From the NCBI GenBank assembly GCA_002309805.1, contig DBYJ01000010.1, forward strand, positions 101,344-165,343: a stretch of 64,000 bases of DNA, written 5' to 3'. The notes under the pieces are model-generated. The model saw nothing but the letters and a program-made list of their open reading frames with translations. It did no database searches and was not told where the DNA came from. The translations under genes and the position numbers were made by a program. Of the stretch, positions 52,520 to 61,194 are shown in pieces; positions within the stretch are counted from its first letter, which is position 1, and the number at the start of each line of letters is the position of its first letter. Source of the stretch: Bacteroidales bacterium UBA1189. GTDB lineage: Bacteria; Bacteroidota; Bacteroidia; Bacteroidales; Bacteroidaceae.

Positions 52520-52615
52520 GTTGAAATAACGTAGTGCGCAAATCGAACAGAGCACTATGCTAATCGGACAGAGTAGTGCGCTGGCCGGACAGAATAGTGC
52601 ACGTAGCGAGGACGA
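52520..52615. repeat. 21-bp degenerate repeat array C (four units and a partial)
   Basis: Units start at 52520, 52541, 52562, 52583 and 52604 (partial). Units 2-4 share cgaacag/cggacag, and units 1, 3 and 4 share tagtgcgc or tagtgcac, at fixed places. It lies in the 320-bp gap between the GH31 promoter and the divergent zinc peptidase gene. The rest of the gap is AT-rich with no gene. Confidence 0.65.
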
Positions 52616-52729
52616 TTGTTAAAATGTAACTTTTTCGAAAAAAAACGGATTTGTCATGCACGCGATTCACGAAAAAGTTGTAATTTAGCGGCCGAAATGA
52701 ATGTATAACCCCTATTAAATAAAACGACC

Positions 52730-53587
52730 ATGAAATTAGAAGGAAGACGTGAGAGTACGAACGTGGACGATCGCCGACGTGGCGGAGGTAAGGCTGCTGG
52801 TATAGGCATCGGCGGTCTGGTAGTGGCAGCCTTGATTGCCTGGGTTATGGGCGGCAACCCGCTTGACGTATTGCAGCAGGCCGGCGGCCTCACCTACACT
52901 TCGGCCGACGGCGGCACCTACGAGCCTACGGCCGAGGAGGAAGAACTTGCCAAGTTCGCCAGCCAGATTTTAGCTGGGACGGAGGATGTGTGGACAGCCG
53001 AATTCAAGAAATTGGGACGCACCTATCAGCCCCCCAAGCTGGTATTGTTCAACGGCAGCGTACAGAGCGGATGCGGAGGCGCAACCTCATCGTCGGGTCC
53101 CTTCTATTGCTCGGCTGACCAATGTGTCTATCTCGACCTCAGTTTCTTCTCCACCATGCGCAAACAGTTCGGCACGGCAGGCGACTTCGCCTATGCCTAC
53201 GTCATCGCCCACGAGGTGGGCCACCATGTGCAGTATCTGCTGGGCACCCTCTCGCAGGCCCACAACAAGATGTCGCGCGTCAGCCAGACAGAGAGCAACC
53301 AGATAAGCGTCCGACTGGAGTTGCAGGCCGATTTTTACGCGGGCGTGTGGGCGCATAATGATAATAAGATGTTCCACTCTTTGGAGAGCGGCGACGTTGA
53401 GGAGGGTCTGGCCATCGCCTCGAAAATCGGCGACGACTACTTGCAGAAGCAGGCACAGGGCTACACCGTACCCGAGTCGTTCAATCACGGTACCTCGGCT
53501 CAGCGCCAGCGCTGGCTAAAGAAGGGCATCCAGACGGGCGACATCACCCAGGGCGACACCTTCAGCCCCAGCTACAGTAGCCTCTGA
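52730..53587 (+). CDS. YpfJ-type neutral zinc metallopeptidase
   Basis: The 285-residue protein starts MKLEGRRESTNVDDRRRGGG, the usual opening of this family. It has one membrane helix (about residues 25-42), then VMGGNPLDVLQQ, the zinc site HEVGHH (His161-Glu162-Val-Gly-His165) and RLELQADFYAGVW as the downstream ligand region. QTGDITQGDTF near the C-terminus is also typical. Length and order match the Zn_peptidase (YpfJ/YbcK) family throughout, so the gene appears intact. It is anchored in the inner membrane with the catalytic part probably outside. Its substrate is unknown in all members. Confidence 0.9.
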   Translation: MKLEGRRESTNVDDRRRGGGKAAGIGIGGLVVAALIAWVMGGNPLDVLQQAGGLTYTSADGGTYEPTAEEEELAKFASQILAGTEDVWTAEFKKLGRTYQPPKLVLFNGSVQSGCGGATSSSGPFYCSADQCVYLDLSFFSTMRKQFGTAGDFAYAYVIAHEVGHHVQYLLGTLSQAHNKMSRVSQTESNQISVRLELQADFYAGVWAHNDNKMFHSLESGDVEEGLAIASKIGDDYLQKQAQGYTVPESFNHGTSAQRQRWLKKGIQTGDITQGDTFSPSYSSL

Positions 53588-53673
53588 CGACGATTTATGC
53601 TTTATAGCCCTTAAAGTCCTTAGGGTCCTTAAAGAAAAAACTGAAAAAAATTTTGTTTTTTGCAACTTTCTCA

Positions 53674-53729
53674 GGGTTGATTTCGTCTAACCTACAAAGA
53701 ATGAAAATCAGAACAAGATAAATCAACCC
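53674..53729 (+). promoter_or_regulatory. Long-loop inverted repeat before the TM2 gene
   Basis: GGGTTGATTT (53674-53683) and AAATCAACCC (53720-53729) are exact complements 36 bp apart, 20 bp before the start codon. They could pair in the leader RNA or be two operator half-sites. Confidence 0.45.
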
Positions 53730-53748
53730 TACAAAAAACAAGAGTCCT

Positions 53749-54117
53749 ATGAAAGCAGAAAACGAAAAGTATTGTGTGAACTGCGGCGAGGCCATCGATG
53801 CCCGCGCAGAAGTTTGCCCCAAGTGCGGAGTGCGTCAGCCGACCGAATATGCCAATACCCCGAACTTCGAAACTGAACGCCCCACCTACAAGAAGGGCCT
53901 CAACGAGCGCTGGCTCATCACCCTGCTCCTCTGTATTCTGCCCTGCATCGTTGGCATCAACGGCATTCACCGCTTCTACACTGGCAAGATCGGAACGGGC
54001 GTGCTCATGCTCCTCACCCTCGGCGGATGCGGCATCTGGACACTCATCGACATCATCATGATTGCCACGAACCAGTATCGCGACGACGATGGAAACATCA
54101 TCTCGTACACCCTATAA
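53749..54117 (+). CDS. Zinc-ribbon plus TM2 domain membrane protein
   Basis: The 122-residue protein has an N-terminal zinc ribbon (CVNCG ... CPKCG, residues 9-28). After a linker comes a TM2 domain (about 52-115) with WLITLLLCILPCIVGINGIHRFYTGKIGTGVLMLLT, whose GxHRFYxGK motif is diagnostic. The two helices span the inner membrane. The biological role of TM2 proteins in bacteria is unclear. The stop codon is immediately followed by the ATG of the DUF2752 gene; the two are often neighbours in Bacteroidales. Confidence 0.9.
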   Translation: MKAENEKYCVNCGEAIDARAEVCPKCGVRQPTEYANTPNFETERPTYKKGLNERWLITLLLCILPCIVGINGIHRFYTGKIGTGVLMLLTLGGCGIWTLIDIIMIATNQYRDDDGNIISYTL

Positions 54118-54444
54118 ATGACTGTCCGAAAACTATCCGCATCAATCCTTTCATACTTGCAGGCACGATGGCTTCTGGCCATCGTGCTTGTCTATGCTGC
54201 CATAGGGCTGCTGCTACGCGCCTACGCCGGCATTAACATCCTCCCTCCCTGCCTCTACACCACGCTCTTCCATATCCATTGCCCAGGCTGCGGCATCACT
54301 ACGGCCACCACCCTCATCCTCCAAGGCCGCTTCGCAGACGCCTGGCACACCAATCCCCTCGCATTTCCTGCCATCATCATCATTTTTGCTGCACTCGTTA
54401 CCGATTATTTTAAATTTCTTCGTACCTTCGCGGCGGAAAAATAA
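54118..54444 (+). CDS. DUF2752 family membrane protein
   Basis: The 108-residue protein has helices at about residues 18-35 and 80-98 and the family hallmark HCPGCGITTATTLILQGRFADAWHTNPLAF (positions ~56-85; key residues CPGCG, G and NP). Function is unknown. It starts directly after the TM2 gene stop and ends 6 bp before topB, so all three genes are probably one operon. Confidence 0.9.
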   Translation: MTVRKLSASILSYLQARWLLAIVLVYAAIGLLLRAYAGINILPPCLYTTLFHIHCPGCGITTATTLILQGRFADAWHTNPLAFPAIIIIFAALVTDYFKFLRTFAAEK

Positions 54445-54450
54445 CCACGA

Positions 54451-56253
54451 ATGATAGTCTGCATAGCTGAAAAGCCGAGCGTGGCACGCGAAATAGCCGA
54501 CGTACTAGGCGCCAAGACCAAACACGAAGGCTACATCGAAGGCAATGGGTATCAGGTAACCTGGACCTACGGCCACCTCTGCACCCTGAAGGAGCCCCAC
54601 GACTACTTTCCGCAATGGAAAGCCTGGTCGCTGGCCGCCCTGCCCATGGTGCCCCCCCGCTTTGGCATCAAGCTCATCGACAACGACGGCATCCGCAAAC
54701 AGTTCGGTATCATTGAGAACCTCATGCAAAATGCCGACATGATTATCAACTGCGGCGATGCCGGACAAGAGGGCGAGCTCATCCAGCGCTGGGTGATGCA
54801 GAAGGCTGCCGCCACATGCCCCGTCAAGCGTCTCTGGATATCCTCGCTCACCGAGGAGGCCATCCGCGAGGGCTTCAACACCCTCCACGAAGCCTCCGAC
54901 TACCAACGTCTCTACGAAGCCGGCCTCTGCCGTGCCATCGGCGACTGGCTGCTTGGCATGAACGCCACACGCCTCTACACCCTCAAGTATGGTCAAAACC
55001 GCCAGGTACTCTCCATCGGACGTGTCCAAACCCCCACCCTCGCACTCATCGTCCGCCGTTACGAAGAGATTGCGAACTTCGTGCCCGAGCAGTATTGGGA
55101 GCTCAAGACCACCTATCGCGATACCGTCTTCAGCGCCACGCGCGGCCGACTGAAATCGCAGGAAGAGGGCCAGCAGCTCATCGATGCCATCCGCGACCTG
55201 CCCTTCACCATCACCGATGTCACTAAGAAGGAAGGGCGCGAGGCGCCCCCTCGCCTCTTTGACCTCACCTCCTTGCAAGTGGAGTGTAATAAGAAGTTCG
55301 GTTTTTCGGCCGACACCACCCTCAACCTCATCCAATCGCTCTACGAGAAGAAGGTCACCACCTACCCTCGCGTCGACACCACCTTCCTGCCCGACGACGT
55401 CTATCCCAAGTGCCACACTATCCTTAACGGCCTTACTGATTACCAGTCCCTCCTCGCGCCTCTGCGCGGCAAGCCCCTGAAGAAGTCGAAAAAGGTGTTT
55501 GACAACTCAAAGGTCACCGACCACCACGCCATCATCCCCACCGGCGTCAACCCCACGAACCTCAGCGACATAGAGCGCAAAGTGTTCGACCTCGTGGCAC
55601 GCCATTTCATAGCCGTGTTCTTCCCCGATTGTCTCTTTGCCACCACCACCGTACTTGGCCGTGCAGGCGACATCGACTTCAAGACCTCCGGCAAAACCAT
55701 CCTCGAGCCGGGCTGGCGCGCGGTGATTGGAGACCTTAAAGACCTTAAAGAGCCTAAGGATTCTAAGGACTCCAACGATGCCCCCGAGCGCACCCTCCCC
55801 CTCTTCACTCAAGGCGAGAGCGGCCCGCATACTCCTGAACTGCAAGAGAAATGGACGCAGCCGCCCAAGCCCTACACCGAGGCTACCCTGCTTCGTGCGA
55901 TGGAGACAGCCGGCAAAACCGTTGAGGACGAGGAGCTTCGCGACGCCCTGAAGGAGAACGGCATCGGCCGTCCCTCCACCCGTGCCGCCATCATCGAAAC
56001 CCTCTTCAAGCGCAACTACATCGTGCGCGACCGCAAGAGCCTACAGCCCACCCAAACAGGCGTCGACCTCATTCACATCATCCACGAGGAGGTGCTGAAA
56101 AGTGCTGAGCTGACAGGTATCTGGGAAAAACACCTGCGCGACATCGAACACGGCACCTACGAGCCACGCCAATTTCTCGACGAGCTAAAAGACATGCTCG
56201 GAGGCATCATCAGCCAAGTGCTCAACGACACCTCCAATCGGCGCATCAACTGA
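54451..56253 (+). CDS. topB: DNA topoisomerase III
   Basis: The 600-residue protein is a type IA topoisomerase: the Toprim domain at the N-terminus (IAEKPSVAREIADVLGA; NCGDAGQEGELIQRW) is followed by LYTLKYGQNRQVLSIGRVQTPTLALI and the active-site TTYPRVDTTFLP with Tyr305. DHHAIIPTG and ENGIGRPSTRAAIIETL complete the core. It relaxes and decatenates DNA in the cytoplasm. Residues 428-443 (a DLKDLKEPKDSKDS run) are read from a ccttaaag simple repeat like the one between genes at 53605-53630. The last ~20 codons are duplicated at 57197-57257. The length is somewhat short for TopB because the zinc-finger tail is missing, as in many Bacteroidetes copies. Confidence 0.92.
   Translation: MIVCIAEKPSVAREIADVLGAKTKHEGYIEGNGYQVTWTYGHLCTLKEPHDYFPQWKAWSLAALPMVPPRFGIKLIDNDGIRKQFGIIENLMQNADMIINCGDAGQEGELIQRWVMQKAAATCPVKRLWISSLTEEAIREGFNTLHEASDYQRLYEAGLCRAIGDWLLGMNATRLYTLKYGQNRQVLSIGRVQTPTLALIVRRYEEIANFVPEQYWELKTTYRDTVFSATRGRLKSQEEGQQLIDAIRDLPFTITDVTKKEGREAPPRLFDLTSLQVECNKKFGFSADTTLNLIQSLYEKKVTTYPRVDTTFLPDDVYPKCHTILNGLTDYQSLLAPLRGKPLKKSKKVFDNSKVTDHHAIIPTGVNPTNLSDIERKVFDLVARHFIAVFFPDCLFATTTVLGRAGDIDFKTSGKTILEPGWRAVIGDLKDLKEPKDSKDSNDAPERTLPLFTQGESGPHTPELQEKWTQPPKPYTEATLLRAMETAGKTVEDEELRDALKENGIGRPSTRAAIIETLFKRNYIVRDRKSLQPTQTGVDLIHIIHEEVLKSAELTGIWEKHLRDIEHGTYEPRQFLDELKDMLGGIISQVLNDTSNRRIN
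55732..55779. repeat. ccttaaag simple repeat inside topB
   Basis: gaccttaaagaccttaaag followed by degenerate copies encodes Asp/Lys-rich residues 428-443. The intergenic run at 53605-53630 (cccttaaagtccttagggtccttaaag, described by its ccttaaag word) has the same unit. Confidence 0.75.
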
Positions 56254-56327
56254 AGTTTCCTGTTTTCTCTGTTCATTGTTTTCTTTGTTTACCCAAAAGT
56301 ACATACCCCTCTAGAAATTATTTGTGT

Positions 56328-56945
56328 ATGGATAAAATTGCGTTTCCTTTTGAAACCATTTTATATGATGATAAATTCTATTGGTTTCAGCAAACAAGAA
56401 GTCAGTGTTGGAAAGAAGTCCTTCATTTTTTTGCTTCTGACCTTTCTTTTAAGTGTCTATTTGCGCTCCCTTTTGTGGCATGCAGCCTTTGTTGTATGCA
56501 TTTCGTGGATTCATTATTTGTTTTATTGGTATTCTTTAGCCTAATATTATGCATTATCCTCATATTTCGTAAGAACCATGGGGATATGCAAATCAATAAA
56601 GAAAAAATACAAAAAATAGAAATAGACAATAGCCTCGGACGAATGATAATAGTTTATTCCTTGGAGGAAAAGCGTCTTGGAAGGAAGATAAGTTTCATTG
56701 AATCCCCTATGCCTTTTGTAGAAAAAGCATTTGATTGTCCTATCATAATTTTACCTCAAAAGAAAAAGACGTGGTTTGATTTATTCATTCCATTGATATA
56801 CCTGTTCGGAGTTATTTTTATTGATGGCATGAAAATCAACATTCTGGGCTTTAGCCTCTTGCGTGATTTATGCTCGCTTATTGCTATTGCTGTTCTGTCT
56901 GATATTATATATTATCAAATAAAACGTAAGTTGATGATGAAATAA
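56328..56945 (+). CDS. AT-rich membrane protein of unknown function, in an insert after topB
   Basis: The 205-residue protein starts at the ATG 56328 (a TTG at 56322 is also in frame). It has two helix pairs: residues ~41-80 (SFKCLFALPFVACSLCCMHF and FVLLVFFSLILCIILIF) and ~148-200 (LFIPLIYLFGVIFIDGM; LRDLCSLIAIAVLSDIIYY). A soluble beta-like part between them contains INKEKIQKIEIDNSLGRMIIVY, a PH-like pattern. Its A/T-rich codons differ sharply from all neighbours, which indicates recent transfer. It lies in a segment flanked by a direct repeat of the topB 3' end. I do not recognise the family. An immunity-like role is one possibility. Confidence 0.7.
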   Translation: MDKIAFPFETILYDDKFYWFQQTRSQCWKEVLHFFASDLSFKCLFALPFVACSLCCMHFVDSLFVLLVFFSLILCIILIFRKNHGDMQINKEKIQKIEIDNSLGRMIIVYSLEEKRLGRKISFIESPMPFVEKAFDCPIIILPQKKKTWFDLFIPLIYLFGVIFIDGMKINILGFSLLRDLCSLIAIAVLSDIIYYQIKRKLMMK

Positions 56946-57031
56946 AGATACCCGTTCAGGCGGATTTATAACCACTAGTGGTCGAAAGATTGTTTTGATC
57001 ATTTTTCCTTTTGTCATGTTTGGTTGTGTTT

Positions 57032-57190
57032 TTAGGGGATTCTCGTCCTGATGATGAATCTGGGGTTACATTTAGTAGAATCCCCTCCCTTGATGACGTA
57101 GCTCAGTTCCATAATCCACTCCTCCATGTCAAGCTTGAAACAGAACTTGGCATCGGAGTATCCGATTTCATTCTTGCGCTTGTATATCAT
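57032..57190 (-). CDS. Possible small protein or 5'-truncated gene in the insert
   Basis: A 52-codon frame (starting MIYKRKNEIGYSDAKFCFK) ends with STKCNPRFIIRTRIP and has a protein-like composition (DMEEWIMELSYVIKGG). Its start is only 7 bp from the junction with the topB remnant, so the original 5' end may be lost. The 250 bp around it hold nothing else. It may be a gene remnant; I do not recognise the family. Confidence 0.35.
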   Translation of the reverse strand: MIYKRKNEIGYSDAKFCFKLDMEEWIMELSYVIKGGDSTKCNPRFIIRTRIP

Positions 57191-57196
57191 GATGAG

Positions 57197-57257
57197 CATG
57201 CTCGGAGGTATCATCAGCCAAGTGTTGAACGACACTTCCAATCGGCGCATCAACTAA
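57197..57257 (+). pseudogene. Duplicated 3' end of topB
   Basis: Sixty-one bases match topB 56193-56253 with five substitutions, every one synonymous (GGC/GGT, CTC/TTG, ACC/ACT, TGA/TAA). It encodes the same C-terminal residues (MLGGIISQVLNDTSNRRIN). Since it has no start or body, it is a remnant of a second, diverged topB allele. Confidence 0.85.
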
Positions 57258-57344
57258 GCCTTTTCCCATTTACAGAGGCAGGAAGGCCATCGTAAAATAG
57301 AGCTTCCATACAATAATTCGCGCGGGCGTTCGTTTTAATATCAG

Positions 57345-59429
57345 ATGAAAAAACGAACCCTGTTGTGGAGTGCATTGTTCCTCCTGTCGATTTGCCTGAC
57401 GGGATGCGGTGTGGAGTCGGCCCTGCGCAAGGCTGACAAGCACTATGCTTTGGGCGAATACAACGAGGCCGCCAACTTCTTCAAGAAAGCCTACAACGGC
57501 ACGAAGGCCAAGGACAAGCAACGCCGTGCCGAGGAGTCGTTTATGATGGGCGAATGCTACCGCCGCATCGGCAACATCGCCAAGGCACAGGGTGCCTATA
57601 AGAATGCTATCCGCTACAACCACCCCGACAGCCTGGCCTATCTGTACCTTGCGGGTGTACTTCTGCAGAATGGCGACACCAAGAATGCCGCCCAGAACTA
57701 TGAAATCTTCCTGGAGAAACTCAACGAATCAGCAAGCCATCAAGACAACGATTCCACAAGCAAAATAGATGTCAAGGAGATAGAGGGAATGAAACTGCTG
57801 GCGCAAAACGGCTTGGAGTCATGCCGTCTGGCTCCCGAATGGAAAAAGACACCTACCCGATACATCGTCAAGAAAGCCGAACTCTTCAACTCACGCCGTA
57901 GCGAATACAGCCCCGCCTTCGGCAATGAAGACTACACGCAACTTTACTTCACCTCCACCCGCGACAAGGCCAAGGGCGAGGATCGTAGCCTCATCACCGG
58001 CGTCAAGGCACCCGACATTTTCTTCGCCGCCAAGGACGAAAATGGCAAATGGCAGAAGCCACAGGAGATTGAGGGCGAACTGAACACGGAATACGAAGAT
58101 GGTGCTTGCCAATTCTCGCCTGACTTCAAAACAATGTACATTACCCGCTGTGCCACCGATGAATCATCGCCCCGTCCGGCACAGATTTTCAAGTCGTCGC
58201 GCAGCGATGCAGCCTGGGGTTCAGCCTCCGTCTGCGACTTCGTCACCGACTCCGTCACCTCCTATGCCCACCCGGCCGTGAGCCCCGATGGGCAATGGCT
58301 TTATTTCGTCAGCGACATCGGCATCGACGCACAAGGCGGCTATGACATCTATCGCATCAGCATCAGCGGTGGCTCGTTTGGAGGCATCGAGAACCTCGGC
58401 CCCGATATCAACACCCCAGGTGATGAACTCTTCCCCACCTTCCGCCCCAACGGCGACCTCTACTTCTCATCCAACGGCCATCCGGGCATGGGCGGTCTCG
58501 ACATCTTCGTAGCCACCCCCGTTGAGTCGCAGGAAACGGATGCCAAGAAGCACATCAACGAAATCCCCCATTGGACGGTACACAACCTCCAATATCCCGT
58601 CAACTCCCCGCAGGACGACTTTGGCATGACGTTCGAAGGCCCCTATAACCGAGGTTTCTTCTCCTCGAACCGCAACGACAAGCGCGGCTGGGATCATATC
58701 TACTCCTTTGAATTGCCAGAGACCATCCACCTCCTCACGGGCTGGGTGTATGAAAAAGACGGTTATGAACTGACGGAAGGCATCGTCTACCTCATCGGCA
58801 ACGACGGCACCAACGAGAAAATCAGCGTCAAGACCGACGGCTCGTTCGTGCAACGCGTCACCCCTGGCGTCAGCTACGTCCTCCTCGGCACCTGCAAAGG
58901 TTTCCTCAACTACAAGCAAGAGCTCACCTGCGACAGCACCGTCGAGGACCGTGAGTACGAACTCCTATTCCCCCTTTCGTCCATCACCCGCCCTGTGCTC
59001 ATCGACAACATCTTCTATGAGTTTGACAAGGCCACCCTTACCGAAGCCTCAACGGCAGCCCTCGACCAGCTCGTCAAACTGTTGAACGACAACCCCAACG
59101 TCACCATTGAGCTTAGTGCCCATTGCGACTATAAGGGACGCGATGAATACAACGAGCGTCTCTCGCAGCGCCGTGCCGAAAGCGTCGTCAACTACCTCAT
59201 TGAGCACGGCATCGATGCCGAACGCCTCACCCCCAAGGGCTATGGCGAGAGCCAGCCCAAGCAAGTGCGCAAGAAGCTGACGGAGAAGTATCCCTTCCTC
59301 CACGATGGCGACGTGCTGACGGAGCAATTCATCCTCGCCCTGCCTGAGGAGCAGCAGGAAATCTGCAACCAACTCAACCGCCGCACCGAGTTCAAGGTGC
59401 TGCGCACCACGTACAAACTGTTTGAGTAA
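57345..59429 (+). CDS. porE: PorE-like lipoprotein: TPR, beta-propeller, regulatory and OmpA domains
   Basis: The 694-residue protein has a lipoprotein signal ending CLTGC (Cys21) and TPR-like helices (about 25-140, ALGEYNEAANFFKKAY). A PD40 propeller follows (about 185-420, SPDFKTMYITR; SPDGQWLYFVSD; RPNGDLYFSSNG). A carboxypeptidase-regulatory-like fold (about 462-550, GWVYEKDGYELTEGIVYL) and an OmpA-like peptidoglycan-binding domain (about 560-694, LSAHCDYKGRDEYNERLSQRRAESVVNYL) complete it. This exact order is that of PorE, which ties the type IX secretion ring to the cell wall. Paralogues exist, so the symbol is likely but not certain. A T9SS cargo-like gene is present at 23.6-26 kb. Confidence 0.8.
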   Translation: MKKRTLLWSALFLLSICLTGCGVESALRKADKHYALGEYNEAANFFKKAYNGTKAKDKQRRAEESFMMGECYRRIGNIAKAQGAYKNAIRYNHPDSLAYLYLAGVLLQNGDTKNAAQNYEIFLEKLNESASHQDNDSTSKIDVKEIEGMKLLAQNGLESCRLAPEWKKTPTRYIVKKAELFNSRRSEYSPAFGNEDYTQLYFTSTRDKAKGEDRSLITGVKAPDIFFAAKDENGKWQKPQEIEGELNTEYEDGACQFSPDFKTMYITRCATDESSPRPAQIFKSSRSDAAWGSASVCDFVTDSVTSYAHPAVSPDGQWLYFVSDIGIDAQGGYDIYRISISGGSFGGIENLGPDINTPGDELFPTFRPNGDLYFSSNGHPGMGGLDIFVATPVESQETDAKKHINEIPHWTVHNLQYPVNSPQDDFGMTFEGPYNRGFFSSNRNDKRGWDHIYSFELPETIHLLTGWVYEKDGYELTEGIVYLIGNDGTNEKISVKTDGSFVQRVTPGVSYVLLGTCKGFLNYKQELTCDSTVEDREYELLFPLSSITRPVLIDNIFYEFDKATLTEASTAALDQLVKLLNDNPNVTIELSAHCDYKGRDEYNERLSQRRAESVVNYLIEHGIDAERLTPKGYGESQPKQVRKKLTEKYPFLHDGDVLTEQFILALPEEQQEICNQLNRRTEFKVLRTTYKLFE

Positions 59430-59524
59430 ATCGAAGGCTGCGATTAGCAAGAATAGGCAATACCGAAGGCCAAGACTATTAAAGATTAAAATGAGAATGG
59501 GTAATGAAAAAGTTTTCGTTTTCG

Positions 59525-59556
59525 TTTTCAATTTTAGAGGAAAAGCCGTATCTTTG
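59525..59556 (+). promoter_or_regulatory. Promoter of the HexNAc operon
   Basis: TTTT (59525-59528), 20 bp, TATCTTTG (59549-59556), 60 bp before the chosen GH20 start. Confidence 0.7.
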
Positions 59557-59617
59557 TCGCTGAATGAATCCCATGACAAAACCTATTGACAACAATATTC
59601 AATTCATCATTAAGATT

Positions 59618-61159
59618 ATGAAATCATTACGAACTATCCCTGCCTTCCTTTGCATGGCTATGATGACGCTGATGCTGGCCTCGTGCGGCAAGACCGTCAA
59701 GTGCGAATCCGTTGACATCGTTCCCCGCCCCCTTAGCGTAGAGATGCAGGACGGCACCTACAAGCTACGTCTCGCCAAAGGCGAATGTGTCTGCGCGGCT
59801 CTCGACAAAATCCCCGTCACCGACGACAAGACGCTGGGCGACGAGGCTTACACCCTCACCATCACGAAACAGGGCATCGCCATCGCAGCCTCCACCCCTG
59901 CCGGAGCTTTCTACGCCCGTCAGTCGCTGCGCCAGATGATTCCCGCCGAGGCCATCACCGACAAGAAAGTGACCGCCGTCGTGCTCCCCTGCTGCATCGT
60001 CAAGGATGCCCCCCACTTTGCCTATCGTGGCGCTCACCTTGACGTCTGCCGCCACTTCTTTAGCGTTGATGAGTTGAAGACTTACATCGATATTCTTGCC
60101 TTACATAAGATTAACCGCTTCCATTGGCACCTCACCGAGGACCAAGGGTGGCGCATCGAAATCAAGGCCTATCCCCAGCTCACCCAAGTTGGCGCCTATC
60201 GCGAGGGTACCATGGTGGGCAAGAACTGGAACTCCAACGACGGCGTGCGCTACGGCGGATTCTACACACAGGACGAGGTGAAGGAGGTGGTCAAGTATGC
60301 TGCCGACCGATTCATCACCGTCATCCCCGAGATTGAAATCCCTGGCCACTCCCTCGCTGCCCTAGCTGCCTATCCTGAGCTGGGCTGCCGCGGCGACCAC
60401 TACGAGGTGGCCACCACCTGGGGCGTCTTCCCCGAGGTCATCTGCCCGGGTAAGGATGAGTCGTTCAGATTTTGGGAAACCGTATTGACGGAAGTCATGG
60501 CGTTGTTCCCCTCGAAGTACATCCACATCGGCGGCGACGAGTGCCCCAAGGACGAATGGAAAAAATGCCCCCTCTGCCAGAAACGCATCAAGGACGAAGG
60601 GCTGAAGAACGAAGCTGAATTGCAGAGCTACGTCAACCGCCGCATTGAGAGTTTCCTCAATGCCCACGGACGCCAGATTATCGGCTGGGACGAAATCCTC
60701 GAGGGCGGCGTCACCCCCACCGCCACCATCATGAGCTGGCGCGGCACGACGGGAGGCATCGCTGCCGCCCAGGCCGGCAACCACGTCATCATGACACCCA
60801 ACACCTTCTGCTACCTCGACTACTACCAGAGCCGCGACCAAGACAACGAGCCCCTCGCCATCGGCGGTTATCTGCCCGTCGAGCAATGCTACAACTTCGA
60901 CCCCTACAACGGCCTCACCAAAGACCAACAGCAATATATCCTCGGCGTCCAGGGGAACGTCTGGACAGAGTATATTGCCACATTTGACCACGTGGAGTAT
61001 ATGCTTCTCCCCCGCATCAGCGCCCTTGCCGAAGTGGGCTGGAGCTACGACGGTACCAAGGACTATGCCGGATTTCTGCGTCGTCTGAACCACCTCCGCA
61101 CCTACTTCGACGCCTACGGATGGAACTACGGCAAGCATGTGTTCCCCTCTGAAGAGTAA
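59618..61159 (+). CDS. GH20 beta-N-acetylhexosaminidase lipoprotein
   Basis: The start at 59618 gives a lipoprotein signal ending LMLASC (Cys23); an ATG at 59564 is also in frame but adds a polar leader. The 513-residue protein has an N-terminal GH20b domain (VDIVPRPLSVEMQDG). The catalytic barrel has YRGAHLDVCRHF, FHWHLTEDQGWRIEIKAYPQL, PEIEIPGHSLAALAAYPEL and the active site HIGGDECPKDEW with Asp307-Glu308. It releases terminal GlcNAc or GalNAc from glycans in the periplasm or at the surface. It starts an operon with a GH109 enzyme and a sugar kinase. Confidence 0.93.
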   Translation: MKSLRTIPAFLCMAMMTLMLASCGKTVKCESVDIVPRPLSVEMQDGTYKLRLAKGECVCAALDKIPVTDDKTLGDEAYTLTITKQGIAIAASTPAGAFYARQSLRQMIPAEAITDKKVTAVVLPCCIVKDAPHFAYRGAHLDVCRHFFSVDELKTYIDILALHKINRFHWHLTEDQGWRIEIKAYPQLTQVGAYREGTMVGKNWNSNDGVRYGGFYTQDEVKEVVKYAADRFITVIPEIEIPGHSLAALAAYPELGCRGDHYEVATTWGVFPEVICPGKDESFRFWETVLTEVMALFPSKYIHIGGDECPKDEWKKCPLCQKRIKDEGLKNEAELQSYVNRRIESFLNAHGRQIIGWDEILEGGVTPTATIMSWRGTTGGIAAAQAGNHVIMTPNTFCYLDYYQSRDQDNEPLAIGGYLPVEQCYNFDPYNGLTKDQQQYILGVQGNVWTEYIATFDHVEYMLLPRISALAEVGWSYDGTKDYAGFLRRLNHLRTYFDAYGWNYGKHVFPSEE

Positions 61160-61194
61160 AGAATGAAAGACAACGAATAAAAAAACAAGAACCT

